Shown: positions 10,901-20,880, numbered from the stretch's first letter. The stretch is 64,000 nt of DNA from Calliopum simillimum (GCA_951812925.1 OX638371.1:115405124-115469123); one strand, 5' to 3'. Notes: generated by a model not told the origin, from the sequence alone. Numbers and translations: made by a program.

Positions 10901-12796
10901 CTGTACACTGATTCATTTTGACACTGAAGCTTACTGTCTTGTTTTATCAGTGTCAAATAAAAACATTATTCTAACAAATACTTCAGCGTACTGTATTTAA
11001 TACAAACAAATACTTTAGGTCAGTGCAAAACGTGATAATGGTATGGTAGCACTTACGAAATGCAACTCGTTGGTAACCCAGATAGTCGAGTAACGTACCA
11101 ATGCAGACTGTAATTTTGTTCTGATTGTTATCAAATTAACCTCAAACCTCCTGACTGATTAAGAACCATTGCCCAAATCATTCATGTTACTTCTGAAAAC
11201 AAAGTTTGAAATATCAAACAAAAAATTGTATTTGAAGGAAGGGGGGCTCTGAAATGTACCCTGAAGAGTTATAGAGAAAAAACAAATTTTTTTACTTGTC
11301 TATAAAAACCCTTACGTCTTAAGAAAATTTTTCTCTGAAAAAATGTATTTGGCTTATAGGGCATAAAACAATTTCGTAAAGTTCTGGATCTTTAAAAATT
11401 ATATTTTAAAATTTTTGCCAACTTTTTGACTTTGGCGGCCATTTTAGTATAAAAAAGGTCATATAAATACATATTTTTTTTTTTGAAGTCCTCGTTTAAT
11501 TTCCTTAAATTCGATGACACATTTATTATACCCATTTTTTGATTTAGAATCAGAAAAAAATAATTTTATGTAACAACACTCGCGCTACTTTATCTAGCAT
11601 GAGCGCTGCCCTTTATCTAGCAGAGACTTCAAACGGATTGTTCTTGAAAAGTATTTTTTTTTATGTCAAATCAAAAAACTGGTATAGCAAATGTGCTATT
11701 AAATTAAAGGAAATTTAGCGAGGATTCAAAAAATTATTACAAAAGGATATATTAATTAGACCTTTTCTGTACTGAAATGGTTGCAAAAGTCAAAAAGTAG
11801 AAAAAAAATTCAAAACATAATTTTCAAAGGTCCTAGAACTGTGCAAAATCTTTCTAAACCTTACAAACTAAATACACTGTCAAAAAGCTCATACAATTAG
11901 CAAAAATTTTTTTATACATAATACATATATGTATAGATATTATGTATATATATTATGTATATATACATAATTTTTTGTTAGTCTAGGCCGCCTCTATCAC
12001 CTTCTAGAAGCTTCGTTACCTTTACGCTTACGTCCTATATAATGCAAACATACGCAAATAAAGGAGCATGCAAATTGCAATGTCTAAGAGGCATTGTTCT
12101 ACAGTTCTTCAGCTATAAAGATAAGAAGTGATAAGTGCATTATCCAAATGTTCTTATTGAAGAAATGCGCTGGTCAAATTCCGTAAAATAAAAACGAGCG
12201 TATTCCTTCCAAATCCTAGTGAACATGTTAAGTTGTGAAAATTTTTAAAAATTCTGACAGGTTTAAAGAGCTTACAAGGTTTTGAAGGAACACCCTAGAT
12301 ATTATATCATGAAGATTTTCCAAAGATATGCGTAAAATGAAACTCGAGGTAAAAGGGCACTGCATTCGTGAAGAATTTCTTCAGAATATAATATTTCGCT
12401 AATAGCTAGTCTTGCTGCCCAATAATAACGCAATCACGTACATCGACACAATCCCGCAGTACTTTGTATTTAACTGTAGTACAATTTTATGTTTTATCTT
12501 ACAGAGCATTTGCCGATAGTATTCAACGACCTTTTGGTGTACGCTACAATGCCTATACACAATCTGTTGAGGTACTCTCAAATGCACAAAAAATTACCGC
12601 CGTTGTTAGTGAACTGAAGGGTGATTTAAGCATAGTTTGCTCGGCGTTGCGCAAAATATCAGCAACCGATGACCAGTTGGATGTGAGCAGTATTGCCAAC
12701 ATGCTACATAATACATTAAATGTACACGGTGGTGAACGTACGCCGCTCTGTTCTCTAAGTCCAGATAATTCGGACAGTGATGATGTTAAGCACTAA
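1824..12796 (+). CDS. Trhn: Tryptophan 5-hydroxylase (neuronal type), complete 9-exon gene, 542 codons
   Basis: The enzyme hydroxylates L-tryptophan to 5-hydroxytryptophan using tetrahydrobiopterin, O2 and Fe(II), the rate-limiting step of serotonin synthesis in neurons. Coding exons: 1824-1940, 2021-2230, 9220-9370, 9447-9612, 9726-9776, 9832-10113, 10176-10302, 10377-10609, 12505-12796. They sum to 1629 nt and stay open across all eight junctions. Residues ~66-150 form the ACT-like regulatory domain. The catalytic domain starts near [11 protein letters not shown] (160-170). [20 protein letters not shown] (292-311) is diagnostic of tryptophan rather than phenylalanine hydroxylase. Iron ligands are His330 and His335 in [10 protein letters not shown] and Glu375 in FTVEFG, the expected 5- and 40-residue spacings. 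The C-terminus has the leucine-rich tetramerisation helix. No frameshift or lost catalytic residue is seen. The length is close to the family norm. The symbol is by similarity to the Drosophila neuronal gene. Confidence 0.95.
2021..2230 (+). CDS. Trhn: Trhn exon 2 (ACT regulatory domain, first half)
   Basis: The acceptor is ACATGCAG|GAC. The 70 codons include [10 protein letters not shown] and the ACT core [20 protein letters not shown] (68-87). The donor is CAG|GTGCGG, weaker than the GTAAGT-type donors of later exons; this is notable because the next intron is 7 kb long. Confidence 0.9.
2426..2571. repeat. Palindromic MITE with CCCGGAAATAAC ends
   Basis: The left end CCCGGAAATAAC (2426) is mirrored by GTTATTTCCGGG at 2560-2571. 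The 146-bp body repeats 'tttggaaataaagcc' in both orientations. Related segments lie at 56718-56990, 57355-57415, 58050-58075 and 59629-59702. It lies in Trhn intron 2. Confidence 0.6.
2572..3601. other. Trhn intron 2 sequence with a diverged dispersed repeat
   Basis: No coding signal. The stretch around 3150-3600, with a 'CCTTTGAGCCTGAATAACTT' segment, is similar to 48610-48980 ('CCCTTGAGCCTGAATTATTT'), so it is probably an old unclassified repeat. Confidence 0.4.
3602..3836 (-). repeat. Inverted 3' fragment of the 142-bp-repeat element family
   Basis: It starts with TACCCTACACCCAGGGTAT and carries the family 3' block in reverse: CTTTGTCCTTCCGTTTGTAA, the cholesterol-free low-complexity 'gtctgtctggccgggtgggtgg' derivative of the CAGC array, and TCAATGAAATTTGGTA. 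Full copies are at 30841-33022. Confidence 0.7.
4993..6199 (-). mobile_element. mariner transposon, 1.2 kb, with inverted repeats and TA duplication
   Basis: TA at 4991-4992 and 6200-6201 flanks ends CATAGGGCACTACTCATATT and the inverse of CGAAGGGCACTACTTATATT. The length of 1207 bp is typical of mariner. Removing it with one TA joins the two halves of the surrounding Tc1 C-terminus in frame, which confirms a nested TA insertion. Confidence 0.9.
5042..6036 (-). pseudogene. mariner transposase, frameshifted
   Basis: Three minus-strand segments are in different frames. 5557-6036 has [20 protein letters not shown]. 5372-5581 has [20 protein letters not shown]. 5042-5350 has [12 protein letters not shown] (second catalytic Asp) and the DLAPND-type third-Asp region ending in [13 protein letters not shown]. 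The first Asp motif (TGDE in active relatives) reads TNHG, so the enzyme is inactive even apart from the frameshifts. Confidence 0.88.
6480..8080 (+). repeat. Tandem array of ~425-bp units (about 3.7 copies) in Trhn intron 2
   Basis: The phrase TGATTYRATATTAYTCGAAAAC recurs at 6791, 7215 and 7641 (spacing 424 and 426 bp), with a decayed fourth copy near 8062. Each unit carries GGGCGTGGCACCGCCCAC-like GC clusters and 'gatgaaatttggta'. No open frame is conserved between units. Confidence 0.75.
8081..9186. other. Remainder of Trhn intron 2, nothing recognised
   Basis: AT-rich sequence without a conserved ORF or terminal repeats that I can see. Confidence 0.5.
9187..9211 (+). repeat. CTG triplet repeat abutting the exon 3 acceptor
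   Basis: GCTGCTGTTGCTGCTGCTGC lies 8-30 nt before exon 3 of Trhn, where a pyrimidine tract would normally sit. Confidence 0.8.
9220..9370 (+). CDS. Trhn: Trhn exon 3 (ACT domain, second half)
   Basis: It reads [20 protein letters not shown] and ends in CSSF plus one base, which joins exon 4 to make Asp160. The acceptor TAAG follows a run of CTG/CTGC triplets at 9187-9211 instead of a plain pyrimidine tract. The donor is G|GTAACT. Confidence 0.9.
9447..9612 (+). CDS. Trhn: Trhn exon 4 (start of catalytic domain)
   Basis: It contains [20 protein letters not shown] and [20 protein letters not shown], conserved at the entry to the hydroxylase catalytic domain. The acceptor is TATATAG|AT and the donor CA|GTAAGT (phase 2). 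Confidence 0.93.
9726..9776 (+). CDS. Trhn: Trhn exon 5 (51-nt micro-exon)
   Basis: This short exon encodes [16 protein letters not shown] and the first two bases of Trp232. The acceptor is TCCAG and the donor TG|GTAAGT. Both flanking introns are short (113 and 55 bp). Confidence 0.92.
9832..10113 (+). CDS. Trhn: Trhn exon 6 (pterin and substrate pocket)
   Basis: It encodes residues 233-325, from [20 protein letters not shown] to [11 protein letters not shown], including the tryptophan-hydroxylase signature [20 protein letters not shown]. The acceptor is CTAAG and the donor CC|GTAAGT. Confidence 0.95.
10176..10302 (+). CDS. Trhn: Trhn exon 7 (iron-binding histidines)
   Basis: It encodes [20 protein letters not shown] with His330 and His335, the first two Fe ligands, then [20 protein letters not shown]. 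The acceptor is TTTTGCAG and the donor ACT|GTAGGT (phase 0). Confidence 0.95.
10377..10609 (+). CDS. Trhn: Trhn exon 8 (third iron ligand)
   Basis: It opens with [13 protein letters not shown]; Glu375 is the third Fe ligand. It continues through [19 protein letters not shown] to SFEEAKEKM. The acceptor is TTATAG and the donor AG|GTAAAT, splitting Arg446. Confidence 0.93.
11180..12025. repeat. GAAGCTTC-ended MITE, copy B (Trhn intron 8)
   Basis: The right end reads TTTTTGTTAGTCTAGGCCGC, then CTCTATCACCTTCTAGAAGCTTCGTTAC, matching copies A and C. The interior shares 'tttggcttatagggc' and 'ctagaactgtgcaaaatc' with them. An AT dinucleotide-like patch (11920-11970, TATGTATATATA) is inserted. The left boundary is approximate. 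Confidence 0.6.
12505..12796 (+). CDS. Trhn: Trhn exon 9 (tetramerisation tail and stop)
   Basis: The acceptor is TCTTACAG|A. It reads [20 protein letters not shown], then a heptad-like leucine/valine helix ([20 protein letters not shown]) and an acidic end SDSDDVKH before TAA at 12794-12796. It is separated from exon 8 by a 1.9-kb intron carrying a MITE. Confidence 0.93.
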
Positions 12797-12862
12797 GGCA
12801 GAAGAATGTGACTTGGAGAAAACGTTTAGGGAATGAATGCAATATGGGACCAAAATTATAAC

Positions 12863-13005
12863 AATAAAATTTTAGTAAAACAATATATATGCAAAAATAA
12901 TACACTATATAATATATAATAGCGATTCAATATTAAATGAAAATCTCCGTCTATATGTCAAATACTTATGTTAATAAAAAGTTACCAAAAAACACAAGAA
13001 ATAAA
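12863..13005 (+). terminator. Poly(A) signals of the Trhn 3' end
   Basis: AATAAA occurs at 12863-12868, 12973-12978 and 13000-13005, 67 to 204 nt after the stop, in very AT-rich sequence. Several alternative 3' ends are possible. The site used cannot be told from sequence. Confidence 0.5.
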
Positions 13006-13153
13006 TACAGAATTATATGTGCAAAAATATTTGAAATTTTAATATAATATAATCAAATTATTTTACTTAGGAACTTAAAAATTAAGTGAGACGATATTTG
13101 CGAGTTACATTATATATAAAATAATTTTAAAAGTACATTTCCTTAATTAATGT

Positions 13154-13159
13154 TTTAAT
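13154..13159 (-). terminator. Possible ATTAAA poly(A) signal of the minus-strand gene
   Basis: TTTAAT on the + strand reads ATTAAA on the minus strand, 68 nt after the stop at 13227. No AATAAA was noticed on the minus strand closer to the stop. Confidence 0.3.
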
Positions 13160-13226
13160 TTAAGACTTTACTTATTTTCTAAATATTACAACTAAGAGAA
13201 GATATTACATATTTAGCTTATGCTTA

Positions 13227-13575
13227 TTATCTATTGTAAATCATATCACAGTCACTACTTATTATAAATTTCTTACTTATATAATTTGTGGAATGCTCCA
13301 ACATATAATTGGGTATTGTCCATATGCTGAAAGCTTTGATTTGTGCAAAAAACGGTCGTAGTAGTTGCTTAAGACGATTATAGCCGATCAGCTCACAAAT
13401 GTCAATACGGCGTAGACAACTTTTCGAGACTTTTTCGACACTACGATATACTTTGCGTGGCTGGAGTACCTCTTTTACTTCGACACGTGGTGCTATCTGT
13501 ATTTTATCGACAGTTTCACAGATATTTTCATTGCTCATGAGAATTCCCGCAACAATATACATCAATTTGATATAT
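13227..13575 (-). CDS. Terminal exon of an unidentified minus-strand gene
   Basis: I do not recognise the product. On the minus strand a TTTTTGCAG acceptor (13576-13577) precedes an open frame that runs to a TAA at 13227-13229. The exon starts with one base of a split codon, then YIKLMYIVAGILMSNENICE; an ATG at 13562-13560 could also be the start. The hydrophobic MYIVAGILM followed by NENICE looks like the end of a signal peptide, and the rest (APRVEVKEVLQPRKVYRSVE, LLRPFFAQIKAFSIWTIPNY) is a basic soluble sequence, so a small secreted protein is possible. Codon usage and lack of repeats fit a real gene. It converges tail-to-tail with Trhn. The upstream exon was not found. Confidence 0.5.
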
Positions 13576-13577
13576 CT

Positions 13578-14010
13578 GCAAAAAGGTAAAGTAAAATATT
13601 AATTCTTTTTTCAAGGGTTAAAAAATTATTGAGTGAGTCTAAGTTTTTAATATGGGGTGGATTTCACTTTTACTTTATGAGTTACATTGCAATTTAAACT
13701 TCAAGCAAAACATGATCAAGTTTTTAAGGGGAGAGTTAATTACTGCAACATGGGGAGGATATTTGCTCAAATGTTTAAGGGTTAAAGTAATAACAAACAT
13801 GAAAAACACCCTAATTCTTATTGGAATTGTAAAATATATTTTGCACAGTTTTTTCTCTAGAATAGATACATACAGAAATGTATGTATGGCTGTGGGTAAT
13901 CGAAACGTGAGTACTGGATTGTGTATAAATTAATTTTGTTATGTGAAAATTGTTAAAACTTATTTAAAAATTTAGTTCTTTTTTCTATTGGATATCTGTT
14001 TTAAATGCTA
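13578..14010. other. No gene recognised
   Basis: Sequence upstream of the 13.2-kb minus-strand exon. The missing first exon of that gene could lie here or further right, but no short exon with a convincing donor could be chosen. Confidence 0.4.
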
Positions 14011-14014
14011 CAAT

Positions 14015-14125
14015 AGAGTGACCAAACGTCCCGGCTTTTGCAAGACAGTCCTGCATTTTCCCTCTCGCCCCGGATTCAGAAACGTTCCTGATTTTCATGT
14101 GTGTCCCGAAATTGTCCCGAATTTA
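14015..14125. mobile_element. Possible DNA-transposon end fragment
   Basis: GTGACCAAACGTCCCGGCTT and the repeated 'GTCCCG(A)' phrases resemble termini of hAT-type elements (GTGACC..CGTCCCG). Only one end is visible and there is no target duplication, so this is tentative. Confidence 0.3.
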
Positions 14126-14177
14126 AGATGGTTGCATATTGTGTTGCGTAATTTATTTTATTTTATTCTATTAAAAT

Positions 14178-14545
14178 TTTAGTTTATGGACTACAGACCA
14201 TAAAGGACAGATCATAGACCAAAGATTATGGATCAATGACTATAAGAAACAGATCAGAGATCATATATTATGGATCATAGACCATAAAGGCCAGATTATT
14301 GACTTATATTTTAGACCACAGATCATTGATGACTGACCATAGAACAAATATTATGGACCAAAGACTATAATAAACAGATCATATATTATGGACCATAGTC
14401 CATAAAAATCATAATTTACCGATCATATGCCATATAGATAAGATCATAGACCATATATTGTGGACCGTATACCATAAAGCGTATAAAGACCATAGATTAT
14501 AGACCACAGACCATTATGGACAGATTATAGACCATATAAAGTGAA
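14178..14545. repeat. Degenerate minisatellite of 'gaccatagattatgga' units
   Basis: About 370 bp built from variants of AGACCATAGATTATGGACCA, each a short near-palindrome (ATAGACCATA / TATGGATCATA). No coding potential. Confidence 0.7.
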
Positions 14546-16920
14546 CTATTACTTTTGCTCCACCTGCATAAAATAAATTTTTTCCTGTCCAGGATCTGGA
14601 GAAAATGTGCCAGCTTCTGCTATAGAGTTGATCTGTTTTGGAGACCACTTCGATAATTATACAAAATAATGAACATGAAGGTTATACAATTTTACTCTTG
14701 GATGAAAAAGTTTGAAAACCGTATTTGAACGTGATACGGCATGCCAAAATAATCATTAAGAGACTAAGAGAGAAATAGCCTCGAACAACATCCGAATTAG
14801 TTCATGTTACCTCTTTCACCATGGAGATACGAGTACTTCGATTCCTTCCCTTAAACAAAAAAAATTAAGTCTCGATTGAAAAATTTTATTCGGTTTTTTC
14901 GACAGGAAATCGTAGTCGTGCCTTCACCATTATTACTTGTTCAGAAATATGTTGTTTTAAATTCGGTCTTTTGGCGAACATGTTCAAGCTCAATCATATA
15001 CTACTATACTACTCGTATATACTACTATCTACTATATTCTCGAAACTTTCAAGACACTCTGCTTATTAAAGGTTTTGGTACTGTTTTTTTAACAAGTAGT
15101 TATTTATGAAGAAAGGCTCAGAATATTTGACAATATAAAGAAAAAGTGTTAGCACTGACATTATGCTGGATTGCTAGAAATATATTTTTTTTTTTTATTT
15201 CAATATGATAAGCTTTCCGTCTAGTTTTGTTTAAAACTGTCTACAAACATGTGATTTCAAAATTAACCCTTGAATTGATATCAAAATTGTCAACGAAAGT
15301 AGACTAATAAAAAAAAGAATTTCTCACTGTATCACTAAGTTTAAATTGAATGTCAAACAATATTTTTAATCGAAAGATTAACGCCATGGCTTATCGGTAA
15401 ACTCATAGAATGCTCCTATTTGTATGCACTTTACTCACAAGTAAAATATTTCATAGATAAGTCAAGTACATTTGATTGTCTATAACAAAAATGTATGAAT
15501 ATATTTTTCAGATTTTGTTTTTTTTTTTTAACTTAGTTCAATAAATCTCTGTCTGATACGAACCTCACTGTACTGTTTATCACTTTTGCCATTTTATTTT
15601 GTTTTGTCCACGTATTCGAAATCCACAGCAACAAATCACAATTATTACAAAATTTTAGAATAAAAATAAATTTATTCTAAATTTTACTATGTTGCACTGC
15701 ACTCTGTCTCCATGTACCATTTATCCAAAGAAGTATTGCTGTTCCATGCAACTTTCACTGCGATTTTAATGATTTTTTCTACTTCTTCATTAAACAATAT
15801 CTGCTTTTCAAATGTTTTCTTTTCATTCAAATGAATGTTTTCTTCATTAAATATACTAATTGTATAGTCTATCAAGCTTGGTTACACAATTAGCTTAAAT
15901 TGTGTTAAACTTGTAATATATATTTGTATACTTTGTTTGTTGCCCTTGATGCGATTTAAGATTTTATTTATGCTTGTTGGTTTATTTTGTTTTTTTCCAA
16001 TGTCTTTTTCAAAGTAAAAATCTGCTACGTTGTTCTTGTACCCTCAACGTCAAAACTTTGCTCTTACTCGCAATCATCTAAGTTCAAAATTTCGGACCAA
16101 ATTGAGCAAAGCAACTGTTTTCATTTTCAAGATCTAGGTTGAGTTGAGACAAGTAAGTATTTTGAGTGTCTGCTCTACGTTGCTTCGTTTTGTTAATACA
16201 CACGCGGAGTGGAGTATCTATGATTTTATATATGAAATATACTTAGAACGACGCTCTGTTGGAAACTAATTCATGAAAGTGGTTGATAGATAAGTGATTG
16301 TGTGGTTTCATTTCTTTTTTTCGTTTTCTATTTTTTGACTCAACACTCATTTGCGCGATAGCCGGATAACGTGAGTTTTATGTTTTACTTAGAATTTACT
16401 ACAATGCAAAGTCAGAATACAAAGGTTCATATACCACATAGCACACAGTCAGCAGTGAGAATACAAAGGTGACCTTATCATGTGCGGCGATACCAACGGA
16501 AATCCATGTCTACATACGTCAGAATCTACTCATAATTGAGTGTTAGCGGCGCTCTGTTCTTATACTAACTTACAATACATTGAAAAAAGTGTATACTCTC
16601 TCTGAAATACTCGTATAGTGGAAGCGAATGAGTGTCAGAGCAGTAAAATGCTTTCAGATTAGGCTTTTCCTTGAAGATAAGCACTATCCAAAATATGAAA
16701 TGTTTACTTATTGTAAACCTGTTTATTTCGTAAAAGTTTTTTTTATAAAGTTCAAAGTCTCAAAATAATATTTATTACAACATATTTCAATGCTTATCTT
16801 GCCGCATTTGGTTGTATGTAATTGATTTTATTTCGTACATTTCATGGGCACATGCAGCTTAATAAGTTCACGTTATCGGACAAGTTGCGTCATTTTATAG
16901 GGATTCTTTCTTTGTAACAG
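14546..16920. other. Intergenic stretch without a confident gene
   Basis: A minus-strand ORF at 15687-15875 (EKQILFNEEVEKIIKIAVKV) has some coding look and a CCAAG acceptor-like site upstream, but no second exon or known domain. Around 14740-14860 are faint Tc1-like phrases (RPRTTSELV after a stop). The rest is AT-rich. Confidence 0.35.
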
Positions 16921-16939
16921 AACTGTCTATTTAGAGAGT

Positions 16940-17420
16940 TTTGAGTCGCCCATTAAAATATCGTATTTTTCGAAATTTTTGGTTAGGATATCTCAAAATG
17001 CAGACAAAGTAGCGGAATTCTGGTGCCGGATTCAGATTCAGCATCGAACAATATGCACATCTAGAATTATTATTCTTGTTTTAGTTTGTTGGTTTTAAGT
17101 TTTTTCGTTTAATATAGAAAATTTAATTAAAATTTGGATTTCTGAAAAATGGCACCGCTTATGATTTTATAAAAAATGGATTATGGTACCTGAACATCCC
17201 TAAATACCGATTCATAAGAAAATCGTATGGTATTTAACTATATCAAAATTCATGGCCACAAATTATACTAACTTGTTATATATCTTCAAAGAAAAACTAA
17301 AAACTTTAAACTGTAGGTAAGAATATCTCAAAATTCTGATAAGTAAGCGTAGTTCTAATGCCGGACTCAAATTAAGCATACAAAACTTCATCTAAAATTA
17401 CTATTATTTTAATTTTTTTG
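16940..17420. repeat. Two diverged copies of a 'ggatatctcaaaa' dispersed repeat
   Basis: TTAGGATATCTCAAAATGCA then GTGCCGGATTCAGATTCAGC (16981-17045) is echoed at 17310-17400 (AAGAATATCTCAAAATTC.., ATGCCGGACTCAAATTAAGC). Two more copies lie at 46130-46380 inside the 3.4-kb hAT-like element. Confidence 0.55.
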
Positions 17421-18723
17421 CACAGTATTTAGAAAACCCAAAAAAAAAAAAAAAAAAACCATCTACAAGAGTTTCAACTAAGCACGCATGTTTGGATCGA
17501 ACGCGCCATTCCACCATGAAAATTTGGAAAAAAAAAAATATTTTAGGAGATCTTAATTTTATATTCTAAAACGTAAGTCATGGAGCTTTTTTATTAATCT
17601 TAGTAACGAAAATAGTAGTGAAAATAGAAATAGCAGAAAAAAAAACTTAAGCCACGTATCCAAATCTTTCCAAAAATGGTCAGAAAATGAAAATCGGTTA
17701 AGAAATGTCCAAGTTATAGACAATTATAACAAAAAGTGTTTGTGGATATTTGCTTGCTAATTTTTTCACATTATGCACTCCTTCGTATCAAAAAAAAAAA
17801 AAAAAGAAATTAACCTTTTCTGTTGATTTTGGCCTGAAATGAAACTATGTACTGAATTTCAGCGAAATCCGAAATGTTGTTGGAGGTCAATTTTTGTTAC
17901 GCTATGCATGGAATGGCGCAAATGATGAATTTTCTCCAGATTTTATTTGTATTTCTACTGACAATGAAGTGTAAAATCGATTTATTTATAGATGAATAAT
18001 TTAAAATTTTATTAAAAACAATTGGGTAATTCCATGGTAACTTGCGTTATGATCGGAAAATTTTTTAAGAGTTTAACGTAGCTTCTGATGCTCATCATTT
18101 GGATTAACTAATGAAATTGGATTCTTTATGAACATAATACATAACGATAACGTAATGATAACGTAGCTTTAAAATTGAGTCAAAATACAAGAATAAAAAA
18201 GAACAACTTCAGGCTTTTATGCAAAATTAAATCAAAATTTAATAATTGATCAACAAAGTTTAATATATTGCGATTTCAATTAGTTATGGTTTTAATACAG
18301 ATGGTATATCATCATCACATCTTTTAATGTCACCGCCAGATCCATTACCGTTTTAATTTGATGCCTGGTTTTATTTCTTTCAATATGAAGACTTTAACTA
18401 AAAAGGCGATATGCAATAACGAATTTCAATATCAAATCTTAATTTTGGCACTAAATGGTAATGTTTCTTCAATTAAACATTAGTTTGGATATACTTGAAA
18501 GCTGAAAAGAACTGAAAAATTTTTTCTTACCGCGTTCACATTTACATGGAAATACCCAATTGTTTATACTTTTCAGTGGAATTTTTTCTTTTACAGGTAC
18601 TATGCAGCATGTCTCTTAGTGCTTTTAATTGTTTACAAAATACAAAACCTTGATTCTAATCACACGTGGAACCAAATAGAAAAATTTTTGTATTTGTCAC
18701 AGAAAAATATATTATTGATGAGT
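17421..18723. other. AT-rich intergenic DNA with a possible old repeat
   Basis: GAACGCGCCATTCCACCATG (17498-17517) and the inverse-like TGCATGGAATGGCGCAAATG (17906-17925) may be ends of an old ~430-bp element. Poly(A) runs occur at 17442 and 17790. No gene is seen. Confidence 0.35.
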
Positions 18724-18740
18724 TAGGGGAACTGATGCTA

Positions 18741-20522
18741 GATTAGGTTAGGTTAGAGTGGCGGTTTAGCGATGCAAGCTAAAACCTAAGTAGCACTAAA
18801 AGTGCCATTTTAATACCACAAAAGTGACTCGACAGATAAGTGTATGTGAAAATTTTAATGACCTAACTAACGATAACTATATCCAGTTAGTCTTATTAAG
18901 GTAATTGAGCAGCGAGCCAATTTCAATGTCGGCAATTTCGCTGAGTGTATTGAAGAAAGGCTTTCCCAGTGATGTAAGTCTAGCTCTAGCCAGAACTGGG
19001 CAGTCACAGAGAAAGTGTTCAAGAGATTCTTGCTCGCTTGCAACTAAGCAACTCCGACAAAAGGGATTGAAAGGGATGCAAACTGCGGTAATTCTTGCTA
19101 TATTAATACGGTTATTAGCTAGTAAATAAGTAGTTTTTGACCTGCTATATGAAGGCCAGATTGACCTGGATATCCTACATGTAGTCAATGCTTTCCAATT
19201 AGTGTTCGCCTCGTTTAAGTTGAAAGAGAAGATCCTCTTCTTTACTATACCTAGCGGTGTATGTACCCGCACCGCACTGGTGACGTTAAGGGAGGAACCG
19301 TGCCTAGCAAGTTCGTCAGCCTTTTCGTTGCCCTCGATGTCCCTATGGCCTGGAACTCAAAGGAGAGCAATATCAAACCGACTTCCGAGCCTGACTAACT
19401 CCTTCTTGCAGTCCCCCACAAATTTCGACCTTATTATTGCTGAATTCATTGCTTTGATAGCTGCCTGACTGTCTGAGAGAATTGCTACTTTTCCGGAAAT
19501 GTCATTATTCCCTAATGATTTGCAGGCTTCGAGGATGGCAAAAACTTCTGCCTGAAAAACACTGGCTGAATCTGGCAAGCGAAATGATTGAGATAGTTTC
19601 AGGTTTTCTGAAAATATTCCCGCGCCAACACCACACTCCATCTTGGAGCCATCGATGTATATGGCGGTTTCAAAATTTAGGTTGATACTGCCATCTTCCC
19701 ACTGAGCTCTATCAGGAATCCATACACGAAAGTTATTATCAAAACTGAGTATGGGACAGGTGTAATCTGTTGAGCTCTTGAGCTCAGTTTGCAGATTTTC
19801 AAGGATGGCAGAGTGACCATACGGCTTTGGTATCCAAGAGCCGGTTTCCCTGAGTCTAACTGCGCTGCTTGAAGCAATTGCTTTAATAAAAGAAGTAGGA
19901 GGCAAAAGGCGTAAAATAACGCTTAGAGCTGCGGTAGGGGAAGATCTCAGTGCCCCCGTTACGTGTCGGTGTCCTTTGCACCCTCTCTAGTTTTGCCTGA
20001 TTATAGCTTTTGCTAGTGGCCGGCCACCAAACTAGGGAGCCATAAGTGAGGATTGGACGTACTACTGCTGTGTACATCCAAAGTACCATTTTTGGTTGAA
20101 GTCCCCATTTTTACTGAAAGTTTTTTTGCAGGCGTAGAAGACTATGCAGGCCTTCTTGCATCTCAGTTCGATGTTTTCTTTCCAGTTTAGTTTTGGATGC
20201 AGTATGACTCCTAGATACTTGGCTGTCTTGGAAAGTGTCAGAGTATGCCCATTTAGCCGAGGGAGATTGAAGTTTGGAATTTTGGTTTTTGTGGTGAAAA
20301 GCATAAGCTCAGTTTTTGCTGGGTTAACTCCCAGGCCACATGCCTTGGCCCATGAGCTGAACTTTGTCAAAGCTCCTTCCATGATATTACTAATCACGTC
20401 TGGAAAGGGGCCTGATACCAGTATTACCACATTATCCGCATACGCAACAACCTTAACCCCATTTTTGTTAAGCTGATTAAGGATAGTGTTAATAACCACT
20501 AGCCAGAGCAGAGGTGAGAGGA
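18741..20522 (-). mobile_element. 5'-truncated non-LTR retrotransposon (RNase-H-bearing, R1/LOA/I-like)
   Basis: The 1782-bp insertion on the minus strand is flanked by a perfect 13-bp duplication GGAACTGATGCTA (18728-18740 and 20523-20535). It holds the end of a reverse transcriptase, an RNase H domain and the terminal zinc-knuckle-like HFLCDCP. The 3' end carries a short TAACC tail (CTAACCTAACCTAATC) instead of poly(A). Confidence 0.9.
18877..20499 (-). pseudogene. Reverse transcriptase C-terminus and RNase H of the LINE, frameshifted
   Basis: Three minus-strand segments. 20062-20499 contains VVAYADNVVILV, the polymerase box in which the second Asp of the usual ADD is Asn. It then has KYLGVILHPKLNWKENIELR. 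19883-20089 has YTAVVRPILTYGSLVWWP. 19357-19905 has the RNase H core AIYIDGSKMECGVGAGIFSE and AILSDSQAAIKAMNSA. 18877-19272 ends with LEHFLCDCPVLARARL. At least two frame changes and the altered catalytic box make it non-functional. Confidence 0.88.
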
Positions 20523-20794
20523 GGAACTGATGCTATTGTGGTATAGTTTTTCTATGTGGTATGGTCGCATATCTTTGATTTGGGAAAAAACCTGCGAACG
20601 TCACTGCTTTTATGATAATTTTATATTGAACTAATTAAACAGTCATTTTTGCAATTTTTCAACAACAGACGAAAGCAAGTGTTAACATGGAAATTGATTA
20701 CATATGTTTCGGCTACTTCCACATACATATTTATATATTTTTCATATATAAACATGTATATAGCCTCATCAGATCAGTTTTAGTTAAATCTTGC

Positions 20795-20880
20795 CAGAAA
20801 CCGTACTCGAACCCGTGACTCCGGTTTTCTAATGAAAGAGAACGCGGTGCTTAAGCGATTGTGCTATAGGCCACGAGTAA
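20795..20880 (-). repeat. tRNA-like segment (SINE head or tRNA pseudogene)
   Basis: Read on the minus strand: a box-A-like TGGCCTATAGCAC, then ~50 nt later a box-B match GGTTCGAGT. The T-arm stem does not pair fully, so it is not a working tRNA. It lies inside the 18.7-21.9-kb transposon. Confidence 0.4.

Noticed and set aside
15687..15875. 62-codon minus-strand ORF as a second exon of the 13.2-kb gene
   Set aside because: It ends in its own stop codon, so it cannot be an upstream coding exon of that gene; kept only as a weak ORF.
20795..20880. Functional tRNA gene
   Set aside because: Box A and B are present, but the T-arm and acceptor stems do not pair, and it lies inside a transposon.
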